A stretch of 64,000 nt of DNA, taken from contig JAAYCP010000027.1 in the NCBI GenBank assembly GCA_012729695.1, positions 50,857 to 114,856 on the forward strand. The letters run 5' to 3'. Shown one piece after another: positions 48,078-58,195 of the stretch; within the stretch, counting starts at the first letter, position 1; each line of letters opens with the position of its first letter. The notes beneath the pieces were generated by a model, which saw nothing but the letters and a program-made list of their open reading frames with translations, had not been told where the DNA came from and did no database searches. A program made the position numbers and the translations under genes. Origin of the DNA: Actinomycetales bacterium. GTDB lineage: Bacteria; Actinomycetota; Actinomycetes; Actinomycetales; Dermatophilaceae.

Positions 48078-49619
48078 TCATGCCGCCACCGCCCCTCGTC
48101 CACGCAATCCGACCGCGATCCCGATGTCGTCGCGACCGGGTGTGACTGCGCCTCGGAGATCGGCGAGCGTCCACGCCAGCCGCAGACACCTGTCGAGGCC
48201 TCGCAAAGTCAGCCAGCCTCGGTCGAGAGCCTGGTGCAGCTCGGTCAGCTGCTCGGCCGGTAGCGCGAAGCGACCCCGTCGCAGCACCCGGCCGGGCACT
48301 TCTGCATTGAGCGCGAACCCGAGAGACCTCCAGCGCTCCCGCTGGGTCTCTCGCGCCTCGAGAACCCGGCCTGCGACCACGGCAGAGGTCTCCCCTGGCG
48401 CGGCGTTGAGGGTGGCCAGGCTCACCGGCGCGACCTGGATCTGCAGATCGACGCGGTCGGTCAGCGGACCGCCGATCCGACCGAGGTAGTTCCGGACCTC
48501 GCGCGGCTGACACCGACACTCGAGCCCCTTGCCGTAGGCCATGCCGCACGGGCACGGGTTCGCCGCAAGGACGAGCTGGAAACGAGCCGGGAAGGTCACC
48601 GTCTCCTTGGCCCTGGCCACGACGACCCGACCGGACTCCAGCGGCTGACGTAGCGACTGCAGGACGTCCTTCTTGAACTCCGGCGCCTCATCCAGGAAGA
48701 GAACTCCCCTATCGGCCCGGGACACCGCGCCCGGGCGGATGTGGGAACCGCCGCCTCCTCCGATCATGGCCGCCATGGACGCGCTGTGGTGCGGTGCGAC
48801 GAAGGGAGGGGTGATGTCGAGGCCCACCTCGCGACCCACCTCGCCGAGGACGGACCGAACGGAGAGGACGCCCAGCGCATCGTCCCGGCTCAGGGTCGGG
48901 AGCACCGTGACGAGTCGCTCCGCGAGCATCGTCTTCCCGGCCCCGGGCGGGCCTGTGAGCATGAGGTGGTGGCCACCGGCCGCGGCGATCTCCAGAGCGA
49001 GCCGAGCCGGCTCCTGACCGACCACATCGGCGAGATCGCCATGGCTACGGGTGAGCGAGCCCTCGGCGGCGCCCACAACCACCTCCGGGAACCGCTCGAC
49101 CGGCCCGCTGCGATAGGCATCGATGAGCTCCCGCAAGGTGGAAAACGCATGGACCCGGATGTCGCGCACGAGACTCGCCTCCGCAGCATTGCCCACCGGG
49201 ACGACCACCCGCTCCACCCCTGCACGGGCAGCGGCCACGACGACCGGGAGGACGCCGGGAACCTCCCGGATCGTCCCGTCCAGTCCGAGCTCGCCGACGT
49301 GCACCACTGCCTCGGTAGCCGCTCGCGGGATCACACCCTGGGCGGCCAACAGCGAGCAGGCGATCGGGACGTCGAATCCACTGCCCCGCTTCGGGATGGA
49401 GGAGGGTGAGAGGTTGACCGTCACCCTGTCGTTCGGGATCGGACTGTCCGCGACCAGGGCGGCTGCCCGGATGCGGCTCGGCGACTGGGCGCAGGCGGCG
49501 TCGGGAAGCCCACTGATGGCGAAGGCCGGAAGCCCCGGAGCGACATGCGCCTCGACGCGGACCACCGTGCCGGACAGCCCGCTCAGCGCAACCGACAGGG
49601 TCGAGCCGAGCCGCATCAC
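48078..49619 (-). CDS. comM: YifB/ComM family Mg chelatase-like AAA ATPase
   Basis: MLTGPPGAGKTMLAERL, GVLFLDEAPEFKKDVLQSLRQPLE, NPCPCG. Confidence 0.94.
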   Translation of the reverse strand: MMRLGSTLSVALSGLSGTVVRVEAHVAPGLPAFAISGLPDAACAQSPSRIRAAALVADSPIPNDRVTVNLSPSSIPKRGSGFDVPIACSLLAAQGVIPRAATEAVVHVGELGLDGTIREVPGVLPVVVAAARAGVERVVVPVGNAAEASLVRDIRVHAFSTLRELIDAYRSGPVERFPEVVVGAAEGSLTRSHGDLADVVGQEPARLALEIAAAGGHHLMLTGPPGAGKTMLAERLVTVLPTLSRDDALGVLSVRSVLGEVGREVGLDITPPFVAPHHSASMAAMIGGGGGSHIRPGAVSRADRGVLFLDEAPEFKKDVLQSLRQPLESGRVVVARAKETVTFPARFQLVLAANPCPCGMAYGKGLECRCQPREVRNYLGRIGGPLTDRVDLQIQVAPVSLATLNAAPGETSAVVAGRVLEARETQRERWRSLGFALNAEVPGRVLRRGRFALPAEQLTELHQALDRGWLTLRGLDRCLRLAWTLADLRGAVTPGRDDIGIAVGLRGRGAVAA

Positions 49620-50062
49620 CCCACTCCCGTCACATGACGGAGCCGGACCGGCTCATCCGGCCTGATGAGGACGCCGACGACGTCCAGTCGTAGGTCACTG
49701 ACCTCCACGCCGGGATGGGCGCTCCGCCACGACGCGAGAAGGCGACGCAGTCGGCGAAGCTTGCGTGGCGTGACCGCTTCGACGGGCTCACCGAAGCCGA
49801 GGCCACGTCGGGTCTTGACCTCCACCCCGACCAGGACGCCATCAGGCTCCTGCACGACGAGGTCGATCTCCCCCTGCCGACAGTGCCAGTTGCGGTCCAG
49901 GACGGTGGCTCCCCGATCCCGGAAGTACCTCGTGGCGAGCTCCTCCCCCATCTCCCCGAGGGTGTGCCGAGGATCGGCTCTCCCAGGCGTCACCTCCTGG
50001 GGGTTGCCCTGTGGAGGATCGTGAGCCGCGTCCGAACCGGTGTCGTCTGCCAGTGCCGTCAT
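49616..50062 (-). CDS. YraN family (UPF0102) endonuclease-like protein
   Basis: GEELATRYFRDRGATVLDRNWHCRQGEIDLVV...EVKTRRG. Confidence 0.92.
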   Translation of the reverse strand: MTALADDTGSDAAHDPPQGNPQEVTPGRADPRHTLGEMGEELATRYFRDRGATVLDRNWHCRQGEIDLVVQEPDGVLVGVEVKTRRGLGFGEPVEAVTPRKLRRLRRLLASWRSAHPGVEVSDLRLDVVGVLIRPDEPVRLRHVTGVG

Positions 50063-50172
50063 GACGACAAGGCTGGCGGCGCATACCTCGTGCTCACCAG
50101 AGGATGCGGTGCGCTGGGGACGACCTGCCCGAGAGACCGCCGTGTTGTGGACGAGGCGCGGGCGCCGACCCG

Positions 50173-50487
50173 TCAGAACCCGGGCTTGGGCACCTCGAGG
50201 TCGGGAGTGGCCAGCTCCTCGACGTTGACGTCCTTGAACGTGACGACCCTGACCTGCTTGGCGAACCGGGCAGGCCGGTAGATGTCCCACACCCACGCGT
50301 CGTGCATCGTCACGTCGAAGTAGACCTCGGCGCCCTCGCCGCACACCTTCACGTCCACCGAGTTGCAGAGGTAGAAGCGGCGCTCGGTCTCGACGACGTG
50401 GCTGAAGAGGCCGACGACGTCGCGGTACTCGCGATAGAGGGCGAGCTCCATCTCGGTCTCGTACTTCTCGAGGTCCTCAGAGCTCAT
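50173..50487 (-). CDS. DUF2469-type actinobacterial conserved protein
   Basis: MSSEDLEKYETEMELALYREYRDVVGLFSHVVETERRFYLCN; position next to rnhB. Confidence 0.85.
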   Translation of the reverse strand: MSSEDLEKYETEMELALYREYRDVVGLFSHVVETERRFYLCNSVDVKVCGEGAEVYFDVTMHDAWVWDIYRPARFAKQVRVVTFKDVNVEELATPDLEVPKPGF

Positions 50488-50537
50488 GCCACTGTCCTAT
50501 CACGCCGCCGACCGTGTCGTGGTCAGCACCGACCGCG

Positions 50538-51353
50538 TCAGCGCCTGGTCATCTCCGCAACGGCGGCAGCCTCAGGGTAGCTGGGCCCCTCCACGACGCC
50601 CTCGTCGCCGGCCCACTCGGCCACATCCGCAGCGACCGCGGCCGGGACCTCGAGGGCCGAGTGCCCGTGACCAGGAAGGTTCCAGGAGCGGCGGTGGTAC
50701 TCGCAGGGTCCGTGCACCCGCAGTGCCTCCATGTGCTCCGGAGCGCTGTAGCCCTTGTTCTCGGCCCAGCCGTAGAACGGGAACTCCTCCGACCGCTCGA
50801 CGACGAGCCGGTCCCGCGCCACCTTGGCCAGGACGGAGGCGGCAGCGACCGAGGAGCAGCGCAGGTCGGCCTTGATCATCGTCCGCACAGGCGGCGTCGA
50901 CGGACCGGCCTGGCCGCCTGCGAAGGCGAGCAGCCCGACCTCCTCAGGCGCCGTGAGCCAGTCGTGGTTGCCGTCGAGGATGATCAGGTCGGGGACCACG
51001 CCGAGCAGGTCGAGGGCACGCAGGCCGGCGAGCCGCAGGGCACCCATGATGCCGATGTCGTCGATCTCCGTCGGGCTCGCGTGGCCGACACCGTATGCGA
51101 CGCACCAGCGCTCGATCCGGGGCACCATCCGCTCACGGGCGGCCGGCGTGAGGAGCTTGCTGTCCTTCACGCCGGTCGGCGCGGACCGGCAGGCCTCGTC
51201 GATGACGACCACGCCGACCGTCACGGGGCCGGCCAGCGCACCGCGGCCCACCTCGTCCATCCCGGCGAGCAACGGGTAGCCCTCGCGCTGCAGCACCCGC
51301 TCCGTACGCAGCGAGGGCTTGCGCGAGGCCGGGGTGCGAGGACGAGGAGGCAT
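50538..51353 (-). CDS. rnhB: Ribonuclease HII
   Basis: [35 protein letters not shown]. Confidence 0.96.
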   Translation of the reverse strand: MPPRPRTPASRKPSLRTERVLQREGYPLLAGMDEVGRGALAGPVTVGVVVIDEACRSAPTGVKDSKLLTPAARERMVPRIERWCVAYGVGHASPTEIDDIGIMGALRLAGLRALDLLGVVPDLIILDGNHDWLTAPEEVGLLAFAGGQAGPSTPPVRTMIKADLRCSSVAAASVLAKVARDRLVVERSEEFPFYGWAENKGYSAPEHMEALRVHGPCEYHRRSWNLPGHGHSALEVPAAVAADVAEWAGDEGVVEGPSYPEAAAVAEMTRR

Positions 51354-51443
51354 CTGTCGGATCCGCTGGGTGAGAGGTGGTCAGGGACGGCTGTCAGGGA
51401 GTCAGGTCAGGGAGCGAAGTCGTAGAACATGGCGCGCGGTCGG

Positions 51444-52202
51444 TCAGGGAGCAGGGACGTGGGCGAATACCTGAGGATAGTTCGACAAGGTCCCGAAGCT
51501 GCTGAGGGGCCATACCGTGGCGACCGAGCGCCCGATGACGAGGTCGAGCGGGACCGAGCCCTCGATACCGTCGCCATTGCGGGGGTGGTAGCGCGAGTCC
51601 TGGGAGTCCGAGCGGTGGTCCCCCATGACCCAGACCCGACCGTGCGGGACGGTGATGTCGAAGGTCATCTGGGACGCCGCGTCACCGGGGTGGACGTATG
51701 GCTCCTCGATCGGGGCGCCGTTGACCGTGATGCGGTTCTCCGCGTCGCAGCACACGACGTGGTCCCCACCGACCCCGATGACCCGCTTGATGAGGTGCTC
51801 GTCCGCCGGATCGGGCAGCAGCCCGACGAAGGTCAGCGCGGCCTGCACCTTGCCGACGAGCTCGTTGCGGGATTCGACCGCCTGCGCCGGAGGCAGCCAG
51901 TTGCCAGGGTCCTTGAACACGACGATGTCCCCGCGGTTGACGTCCCCGAAGCGGGTGTGCAGCTTGCTCACCATGACCCGGTCTCCGACCTGGAGGGTGT
52001 CCTCCATCGACCCCGAGGGGATGAAGAAGGCCTGGGCGATCCACGTCTTGACGACCAGGGAGAGGACCACCGCCATGGTGACGACGATGACCGTCTCGCG
52101 CACCGCATACCCGATGCCAGCGAGGATCCCGCGGCCCTCGTCCACGGGTGGGGTGTTCCTCGGCGGGCGTGGGGCAGCCTTCCGGGGCGGGATGTCCGTC
52201 AC
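51444..52202 (-). CDS. lepB: Signal peptidase I (copy 2 in transcription order)
   Basis: IPSGSMEDTLQVGDRVMVSKL, VKRVIGVGGDHV-like, VMGDHRSDSQDSR; GTG start. Confidence 0.93.
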   Translation of the reverse strand: MTDIPPRKAAPRPPRNTPPVDEGRGILAGIGYAVRETVIVVTMAVVLSLVVKTWIAQAFFIPSGSMEDTLQVGDRVMVSKLHTRFGDVNRGDIVVFKDPGNWLPPAQAVESRNELVGKVQAALTFVGLLPDPADEHLIKRVIGVGGDHVVCCDAENRITVNGAPIEEPYVHPGDAASQMTFDITVPHGRVWVMGDHRSDSQDSRYHPRNGDGIEGSVPLDLVIGRSVATVWPLSSFGTLSNYPQVFAHVPAP

Positions 52203-52231
52203 GGCTGGCTCCTGGTGGTTCGGGTGGTGAC

Positions 52232-52893
52232 TCACGGCCGGGATCCCGGGCCGCTGCTGCTCACGGAAGTATCCCCCACCAGCCTGACGACGGCGGCATC
52301 GGCGCGCGCGGGATCGACGGTCGCACTCTCGATCGGCCCGATGCGGCCGGTCGGCCAGTAGCGCCACACCACCTCACCGACGACGTCGCTCGCCCGGAGC
52401 ATCCCGCCGCCGGGGCGGCCGAGCGCGCTGCGCGAGTCGGCACTGTCGGTGCGGTTGTCGCCGAGCACCCAGTAGCGGTCGGCCGGCACGGTGACGTCGA
52501 AGGTGACCTGGTCGGTCGGTCCGGCGAGGAACGGCTCGTCGGCGGGCTCTCCGTTGACGACCAGGCGCCCCTCCGTGCAGCAGACGACGTGGTCGCCGGG
52601 CACGCCGACCACCCGCTTGACGTATGCGGTGCCCGGGGTGCCGAGGAGGTGCTCACCATCGAAGACAACCAGGTCGCCGCGCTCGATGCTGCTCGTCCGC
52701 AGCACGACGAGGCGGTCGCCGTTGTGCAACGTGGGGATCATCGAGTCGGCGACGACCGTGTAGGTCTGGACGACCTGGGTCCACAGCACGACGAGCACAA
52801 GCACCGCGACCCCCGCCGCCACCAGGAAGTACCTGCGTGGCGAGCGGGGGTCGACGGGGTTGTTCGCGGAGCTCAGCGTGGCCTCGGCAGGCT
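52232..52893 (-). CDS. lepB: Signal peptidase I (copy 1 in transcription order)
   Basis: ADSMIPTLHNGDRLVVLR, YVKRVVGVPGDHV, VLGDNRTDSADSR; 5' boundary approximate, ORF open to 53002 overlapping rplS. Confidence 0.88.
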
Positions 52894-52910
52894 GCGCAGG
52901 GCTCGGCGGA

Positions 52911-53267
52911 TCACTTCGCGGGGGTGTCGCGAAGCTCCTTGATCTTGGCGGCCTTGCCGCGGCGACCGCGGAGGTAGTAGAGCTTCGCCCGGCGGACGTC
53001 ACCGCGGGTCACGACCTCGATCTTGTCGATGATCGGGGTGTGGAGCGGGAAGGTCCGCTCGACGCCGACGCCGAAGGACATCTTGCGGACCGTGAAGGTC
53101 TCGCCGACACCGCCGCCGTGGCGGCGGATGACCACGCCCTGGAAGACCTGGATACGGGAGCGGGTGCCCTCGACGACCTTCACGTGCACCTTGACGGTGT
53201 CACCGGCGCGGAAGGCGGGGATGTCCTCTCGGATCGACGCCTTGTCGAGCTCGTCGAAACGCTGCAT
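52911..53267 (-). CDS. rplS: 50S ribosomal protein L19
   Basis: [48 protein letters not shown]. Confidence 0.97.
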   Translation of the reverse strand: MQRFDELDKASIREDIPAFRAGDTVKVHVKVVEGTRSRIQVFQGVVIRRHGGGVGETFTVRKMSFGVGVERTFPLHTPIIDKIEVVTRGDVRRAKLYYLRGRRGKAAKIKELRDTPAK

Positions 53268-53313
53268 GACTGCTTCGCATTCTGCACATGCCACAGGTCA
53301 GGTGCGGTTCGTG

Positions 53314-53343
53314 TTCGGTACGTAGTGATTCGGTACGTAGTGA
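53314..53343. repeat. 15 bp tandem repeat x2 (TTCGGTACGTAGTGA) in rplS leader
   Basis: Two exact copies read directly. Confidence 0.9.
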
Positions 53344-53577
53344 TGGGGCTGAGCTGGCCGCGTTCTCGACTCGCGCGATGAACTCCCCCTGTGGCAGGGG
53401 CCAGGTCATCTCAGTCCAAGGGGCAATCTTGCCAGAGAGCACCGTCCCTCGAGAAATCGCCCGAGAGATCCGCTCGAGGACTCAGCACGGGGAATCGGCA
53501 CCGTGACACGAGCCGTCCCCGGACGCGCCGGTGCCGCAGCCCGGAAAGCTGCGGCACCGCCAGAGAACCGTCGACGA

Positions 53578-54831
53578 CTACGCGGGCGCCTCCGCCTCCT
53601 TGCGCTTGGCCCGCTCCAGGGCGCGCTTGCGGTCCTCTTCACTCTCGGCGGCGATCCGCTTGGCCTCCTCCTCGTTGCGCGTGAGGTTGTCCCCGTTCTC
53701 CGGGTCGAACACGTGCATGAGCTTCGGGTCGAAGAAGAAGCGGGCACGCTCGCCCTCGCGGACCCGGGAGCGGGCCTCCAGGTTGACCACCATCTGGGTG
53801 CGCATGCCCTCCCCGTCCAGGTCGCGGTCCAGCTCGTCGAGCTTGGCGCGGACGGCCTCGTCGGACTCGAAGGGGATGTACGCATACAGCTCGTTGCCCA
53901 GCCACTCCGTGACGTCGACGTCGGCCTCGAACTCGACGGCCCCCGGCACCGGGTCCTGGATCTCGGCATCCTTGACGAACTCGGGCCGCAGGCCGACGAT
54001 CACGAGGTCCTTGCCCTTGACCTTGTCGGCGAACTCCTCGCCGAACGGGACCTCACAGAAGGGCAGCCTGAGGGAGCGGTCCTCGACGCGGGCCGGCAGG
54101 AAGTTCATGGGCGGCGACCCGATGAAGCCGGCGACGAACAGGTTGACCGGCTGCTCGTAGAGCTCACGCGGTGAGGCGATCTGCTGCACGACCCCCTTCT
54201 TCAGGACGGTGACGCGGTCGCCCAGGGTCATCGCCTCGGTCTGGTCATGCGTGACGTAGACCGTCGTCACGCCCAACCGGCGCTGCATCCGCGCGATCTC
54301 GGTGCGCATCTGCCCGCGCAGCTTCGCGTCCAGGTTGGACAGCGGCTCGTCGAAGAGGAACGCGTCGGCGTCCCGGACGATCGCGCGCCCCATGGCCACC
54401 CGCTGGCGCTGACCACCCGAGAGGTTGGCCGGCTTGCGCTCCAGATGGTCGTTGAGCTCGAGCATCTCCGCCGCGTCGCCGACCCGCTTCTTCACCTCCT
54501 CATCGCTGATCCCGCCCTTGTTGAGGCGCAGCGGGAAGGCGATGTTCTCGTACACGGACAGGTGCGGGTAGAGCGCGTAGTTCTGGAACACCATGGACAG
54601 GTTGCGCTCCCGGGGCGCGAGCTCGTTGACGCGCTTGCCGTCGATCATCAGGTCGCCGGAGGTGATGTCCTCCAGGCCGACGATCATCCGCAGCAGCGTG
54701 GACTTGCCGCACCCTGAGGGGCCGACGAGGATCATGAACTCGCCGTCGGCGATGTCCATGCTGACCTTCTTGACCGCCTCGTAGCCGTCTGCATAGACCT
54801 TGCTGATCTCTTTGAGCTGGATCTGTGACAT
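53578..54831 (-). CDS. Sugar ABC transporter ATP-binding protein (UgpC/MsmK type)
   Basis: GPSGCGKSTLLRMIVG, LSGGQRQRVAMGRAI, LFDEPLSNLDAKLR. Confidence 0.95.
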   Translation of the reverse strand: MSQIQLKEISKVYADGYEAVKKVSMDIADGEFMILVGPSGCGKSTLLRMIVGLEDITSGDLMIDGKRVNELAPRERNLSMVFQNYALYPHLSVYENIAFPLRLNKGGISDEEVKKRVGDAAEMLELNDHLERKPANLSGGQRQRVAMGRAIVRDADAFLFDEPLSNLDAKLRGQMRTEIARMQRRLGVTTVYVTHDQTEAMTLGDRVTVLKKGVVQQIASPRELYEQPVNLFVAGFIGSPPMNFLPARVEDRSLRLPFCEVPFGEEFADKVKGKDLVIVGLRPEFVKDAEIQDPVPGAVEFEADVDVTEWLGNELYAYIPFESDEAVRAKLDELDRDLDGEGMRTQMVVNLEARSRVREGERARFFFDPKLMHVFDPENGDNLTRNEEEAKRIAAESEEDRKRALERAKRKEAEAPA

Positions 54832-54860
54832 GTGCAGGTTCTCCTTGGGTTGAGCGGGCC

Positions 54861-55697
54861 TCAGCCCTTGACGGCGCCGGAGGTCAACCCGGCCACGATG
54901 CGCTTCTGGAAGATGAGCACCAGGATCACGACGGGGATGGTGACGATGACCGCGGCCGCGGAGATCGCCCCGGTCGGTTGCTCGAACTGGCTTGCACCGG
55001 TGAAGAACGCGAGCGCCGCGGGCACGGTCCTCGCGTTGTCCGACGTCAGCGAGATCGCGAAGACGAAGTCGTTCCATGCGGTGAAGAACGTGATGATGGC
55101 GGTGGTGAAGACTCCTGGCGCTGCCAGCGGCACGATCACCTTGCGGAAGGCCTGCCAGCTCGTTGCCCCGTCGACCTGCGCGGCCTGCTCCATCTCCCAG
55201 GGGATCTGCTGGAAGAAGGCCGACAGCACCCAGATCGACAACGGCAGGGTGAGCGAGAGGTAGGGGATCACGAGACCGGGGATCGTGTCGAACAGCCCGA
55301 TGTTGCGCCAGAGGTCGAACAGCGGCGTGACGAGCGAGATCACCGGGAAGAAGGAGACCCCCAGAGCGACCAGGAGGATCATCTTCTTGCCCGGAAAGTC
55401 CAGCCGCGCGATCGCGTAGGCGCAGAACATCGCCAGGACCACGCTGATCAGCGTGGCGAGCAGACAGACGATGATCGAGTTGCGCAGGGCGGGGAGGAAG
55501 AGGTCGCTGGCACCACCGGTGAGGATGAGCCGGAAGTTGTCCCAGGTGATCTCGCGCGGGACGTACTTGCCGTCCGCCTGGATCGAGCTCGGCTTGACGG
55601 CCAGCGAGAAGATCCAGAAGAGCGGGATCAGGGTCCACAGCATGACCGGGATGGAGACGGCGAAGAGGCTCCACTTCTGCTTCGGTGTTGCGTCCAT
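54861..55697 (-). CDS. Carbohydrate ABC transporter permease (MalG-like)
   Basis: EQAAQVDGATSWQAFRKVIVPLAAPG EAA loop, TM segments. Confidence 0.93.
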   Translation of the reverse strand: MDATPKQKWSLFAVSIPVMLWTLIPLFWIFSLAVKPSSIQADGKYVPREITWDNFRLILTGGASDLFLPALRNSIIVCLLATLISVVLAMFCAYAIARLDFPGKKMILLVALGVSFFPVISLVTPLFDLWRNIGLFDTIPGLVIPYLSLTLPLSIWVLSAFFQQIPWEMEQAAQVDGATSWQAFRKVIVPLAAPGVFTTAIITFFTAWNDFVFAISLTSDNARTVPAALAFFTGASQFEQPTGAISAAAVIVTIPVVILVLIFQKRIVAGLTSGAVKG

Positions 55698-55708
55698 GTC
55701 AGCCTCCT

Positions 55709-56662
55709 CTACTTCCTCGACCCGGCAAGGTCGACGTTGAAGCCCTTGATGAAGATCAGGGCGATGGCGAAGACCATGAGGAACAGGACGACCGACAGCG
55801 CCGACCCCATTCCGATCTCGACCCGGTCGATCGTCTGTTTGTAGGCCAGGGTGGAGAGGGTCTCGGTGTCGTTCGCTCCGCGCGTCATGATGAAGACGTT
55901 GTCGAAGATGCGGAACGCGTCGAGTGTGCGGAACAGGACGGCCACCATGATCGCGGCCTTCATGTTCGGCAGGATCACCTTGAAGAGGCGCTGCCAGAAG
56001 GTCGCACCGTCCACCTTGGCGGCCTCTTCCATCGCGCCGTCGATCTGGGCCAGCCCGGCCAGCAGGAGCAGCGACATGAAGGGCGTGGTCTTCCAGATCT
56101 CGGAGACCATGATCACCGACATGGCCGGAGCCCAGCTGCCGAACCAGTCGAAGGCGCTGTCCCACGCACCGAACGTGATCGTGTTGAGCCAGTGGTTGAC
56201 GTAGCCGGTGTCGGTGCGGAAGGAGTAGAGCCACGCGAACGCCGACACGACGGTGATGATCGAGTACGGGATCAGCACGATGGTGCGCAGCGTGCGCCGC
56301 GGCAGCACGACGCGGTGCATGAGCATGGCGATCGCGAAGCCGAGGACGAGCTCGACGGCCACGGTCACGACGGTGATGAGCAGGGTGTTGCGCAGCGCCT
56401 GGTAGAAGACCGGGTCGGTGAAGATCACCGAGTAGTTCCCGAGGAAGACGAACTCACGGGCGTCCGGGTCGGTCAGCCGGTAGCGGAAGAAGGACAGCCA
56501 GATCGCCTGCAGGATCGGCCAGGCGGTGACGGCCACCATGACGATGAAGGCGGGTCCGGCGAGCTTCCAGCCGAGCCGGCGCTCCGCCTTCGCGCGGTTG
56601 GACAGGAGCGCCTTGTCCTTGGATGGGGTCTTGGTCTCGGCGGGTGCCGTCGCGGTGCTCAC
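55709..56662 (-). CDS. Carbohydrate ABC transporter permease (MalF-like)
   Basis: EEAAKVDGATFWQRLFKVILPNMK EAA loop, TM segments. Confidence 0.93.
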   Translation of the reverse strand: MSTATAPAETKTPSKDKALLSNRAKAERRLGWKLAGPAFIVMVAVTAWPILQAIWLSFFRYRLTDPDAREFVFLGNYSVIFTDPVFYQALRNTLLITVVTVAVELVLGFAIAMLMHRVVLPRRTLRTIVLIPYSIITVVSAFAWLYSFRTDTGYVNHWLNTITFGAWDSAFDWFGSWAPAMSVIMVSEIWKTTPFMSLLLLAGLAQIDGAMEEAAKVDGATFWQRLFKVILPNMKAAIMVAVLFRTLDAFRIFDNVFIMTRGANDTETLSTLAYKQTIDRVEIGMGSALSVVLFLMVFAIALIFIKGFNVDLAGSRK

Positions 56663-57966
56663 AGCAGGGCCTCCCCTCTCAGCACGTCCATGATGAGCTC
56701 GGCCGATCGGGCCGGTGTGGCGTCAGGATCGACTCCGTTCGGAGGGCTCCACACGCGTTGGATGGCGGTCGACAGGTCGCCGTAGTACTGCGTCTGCGGC
56801 CGGGGGACGGCGACCTCGAGGGAGTCGCGGATGACGTCTGCCATCGGGAACTGCTCGACCACCTCGGCCTCGTCGAAGACCGAGGCACGGGAGGCGGGGT
56901 TGCCCGTCCCGACCATGTAGAGCAGCTGGTGCTCGTGGCTCGTGATGCACTCGGCGGCCTCGTAGGCCAGGTCCGGGTGCTCGCTGAAGGCACCCACCCC
57001 GATGGAGATGCCGCCGTAGGGAGGAGCCGGGTCTCCCTCGTCGTTGGTCGCCGGGTACATCGCCCATCCGATGTCGTCGATGAACTCGACGCCGTTCGCC
57101 GGGAAGGCGGCCCACACATACGGCCAGTTGACGAGGAAGCCGCTGGTGTCGGGATCCTGGAAGAGGTTCAGCGCCACGGTCTCGTCCGAGGTGCTCATCG
57201 ACGGACCGCCGACCCGGGCATCGGCGACGGACCGCACGATCGCCGCCGCCTCCCGGCCCGCGTCGGAGTCGAGTCCGAGCTCGATGTCCTCGAGGGCCGG
57301 GCCCGGATTGACGAGGATCTCCCCGCCAGCCCCGGCGATGAGAGCGTTGATCCAGACCGTGTACCCCTCATAGCGGTTGGCCTGGACGCCGATCGTGACG
57401 TCCTGGGAGTCAGCGGCCTCGACGAGCTGCTCCCACGTGACGTTGCCGCCCTCGAGGTCCAGCCCGGCGGCCTCGGCAACGCTCTTGCGGTACCAGAGCA
57501 GCTGGGTGTTGGCCCAGAAGGGAACCGTGACCAGCTTGCCGTCCCACTCCGAGGCCGTGACGGCCGACTCGACCCGGTCCTCGGTGAAGGCCTCGACCAT
57601 GTCCTCCGGCACCGGAGCCAGATAGCCGGCCTGGGCGAACTCGGGGATGAACGGCGGGTCCAGACTCATCAGGTCCACGCCCGAGTCACCGCCGGCGAGC
57701 CGCCGGAGCAGCTGCTGGCGCTGGTCGCTCGCGGAGTTGGGGAGCAGCTGGATCTCGATGGAGTATGCGCCGCCCGCCGCCTCCGTGCACTGGGCCGCGA
57801 TCTGCGCCTGGCCTCCGCCCTCGGGGTTCGACCCGCCGCCATCAGGATTGATGTACCAGGTCAGGCGTGCGCTGTCCTCGGTGCTCGAGCAGGCCGCGAG
57901 ACCCACAGTCAACGTGACGGCGCTGAGCACCATCGCCACGCTGGAGCGACGTCTGTGACTCTTCAC
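56659..57966 (-). CDS. Extracellular sugar-binding lipoprotein
   Basis: Signal with lipobox LAAC; SBP_bac family pattern (VPFWANTQLLWYRKSVAEAAG); GTG start. Confidence 0.9.
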   Translation of the reverse strand: MKSHRRRSSVAMVLSAVTLTVGLAACSSTEDSARLTWYINPDGGGSNPEGGGQAQIAAQCTEAAGGAYSIEIQLLPNSASDQRQQLLRRLAGGDSGVDLMSLDPPFIPEFAQAGYLAPVPEDMVEAFTEDRVESAVTASEWDGKLVTVPFWANTQLLWYRKSVAEAAGLDLEGGNVTWEQLVEAADSQDVTIGVQANRYEGYTVWINALIAGAGGEILVNPGPALEDIELGLDSDAGREAAAIVRSVADARVGGPSMSTSDETVALNLFQDPDTSGFLVNWPYVWAAFPANGVEFIDDIGWAMYPATNDEGDPAPPYGGISIGVGAFSEHPDLAYEAAECITSHEHQLLYMVGTGNPASRASVFDEAEVVEQFPMADVIRDSLEVAVPRPQTQYYGDLSTAIQRVWSPPNGVDPDATPARSAELIMDVLRGEALL

Positions 57967-58195
57967 ATCAGGCTCCTTCGCCAGTCCTCCGTGCCCCACC
58001 GCAGGTCCGTGGTCTCGGCTGAGACCGCGACTGAACACCTGGATGAACGCGCCTGGCGCCCATCGGCGAGAACACTGCTGCCTCCCCATCCAACACGTTG
58101 TACTGTGATGCGCGCCACTAAAGGCGGCGAAAACTGCCCCGGGCGAGGCAGATCGGGCCGACCTCAGGGCCGCCTTCCGCGGACGCGGGATGGCG

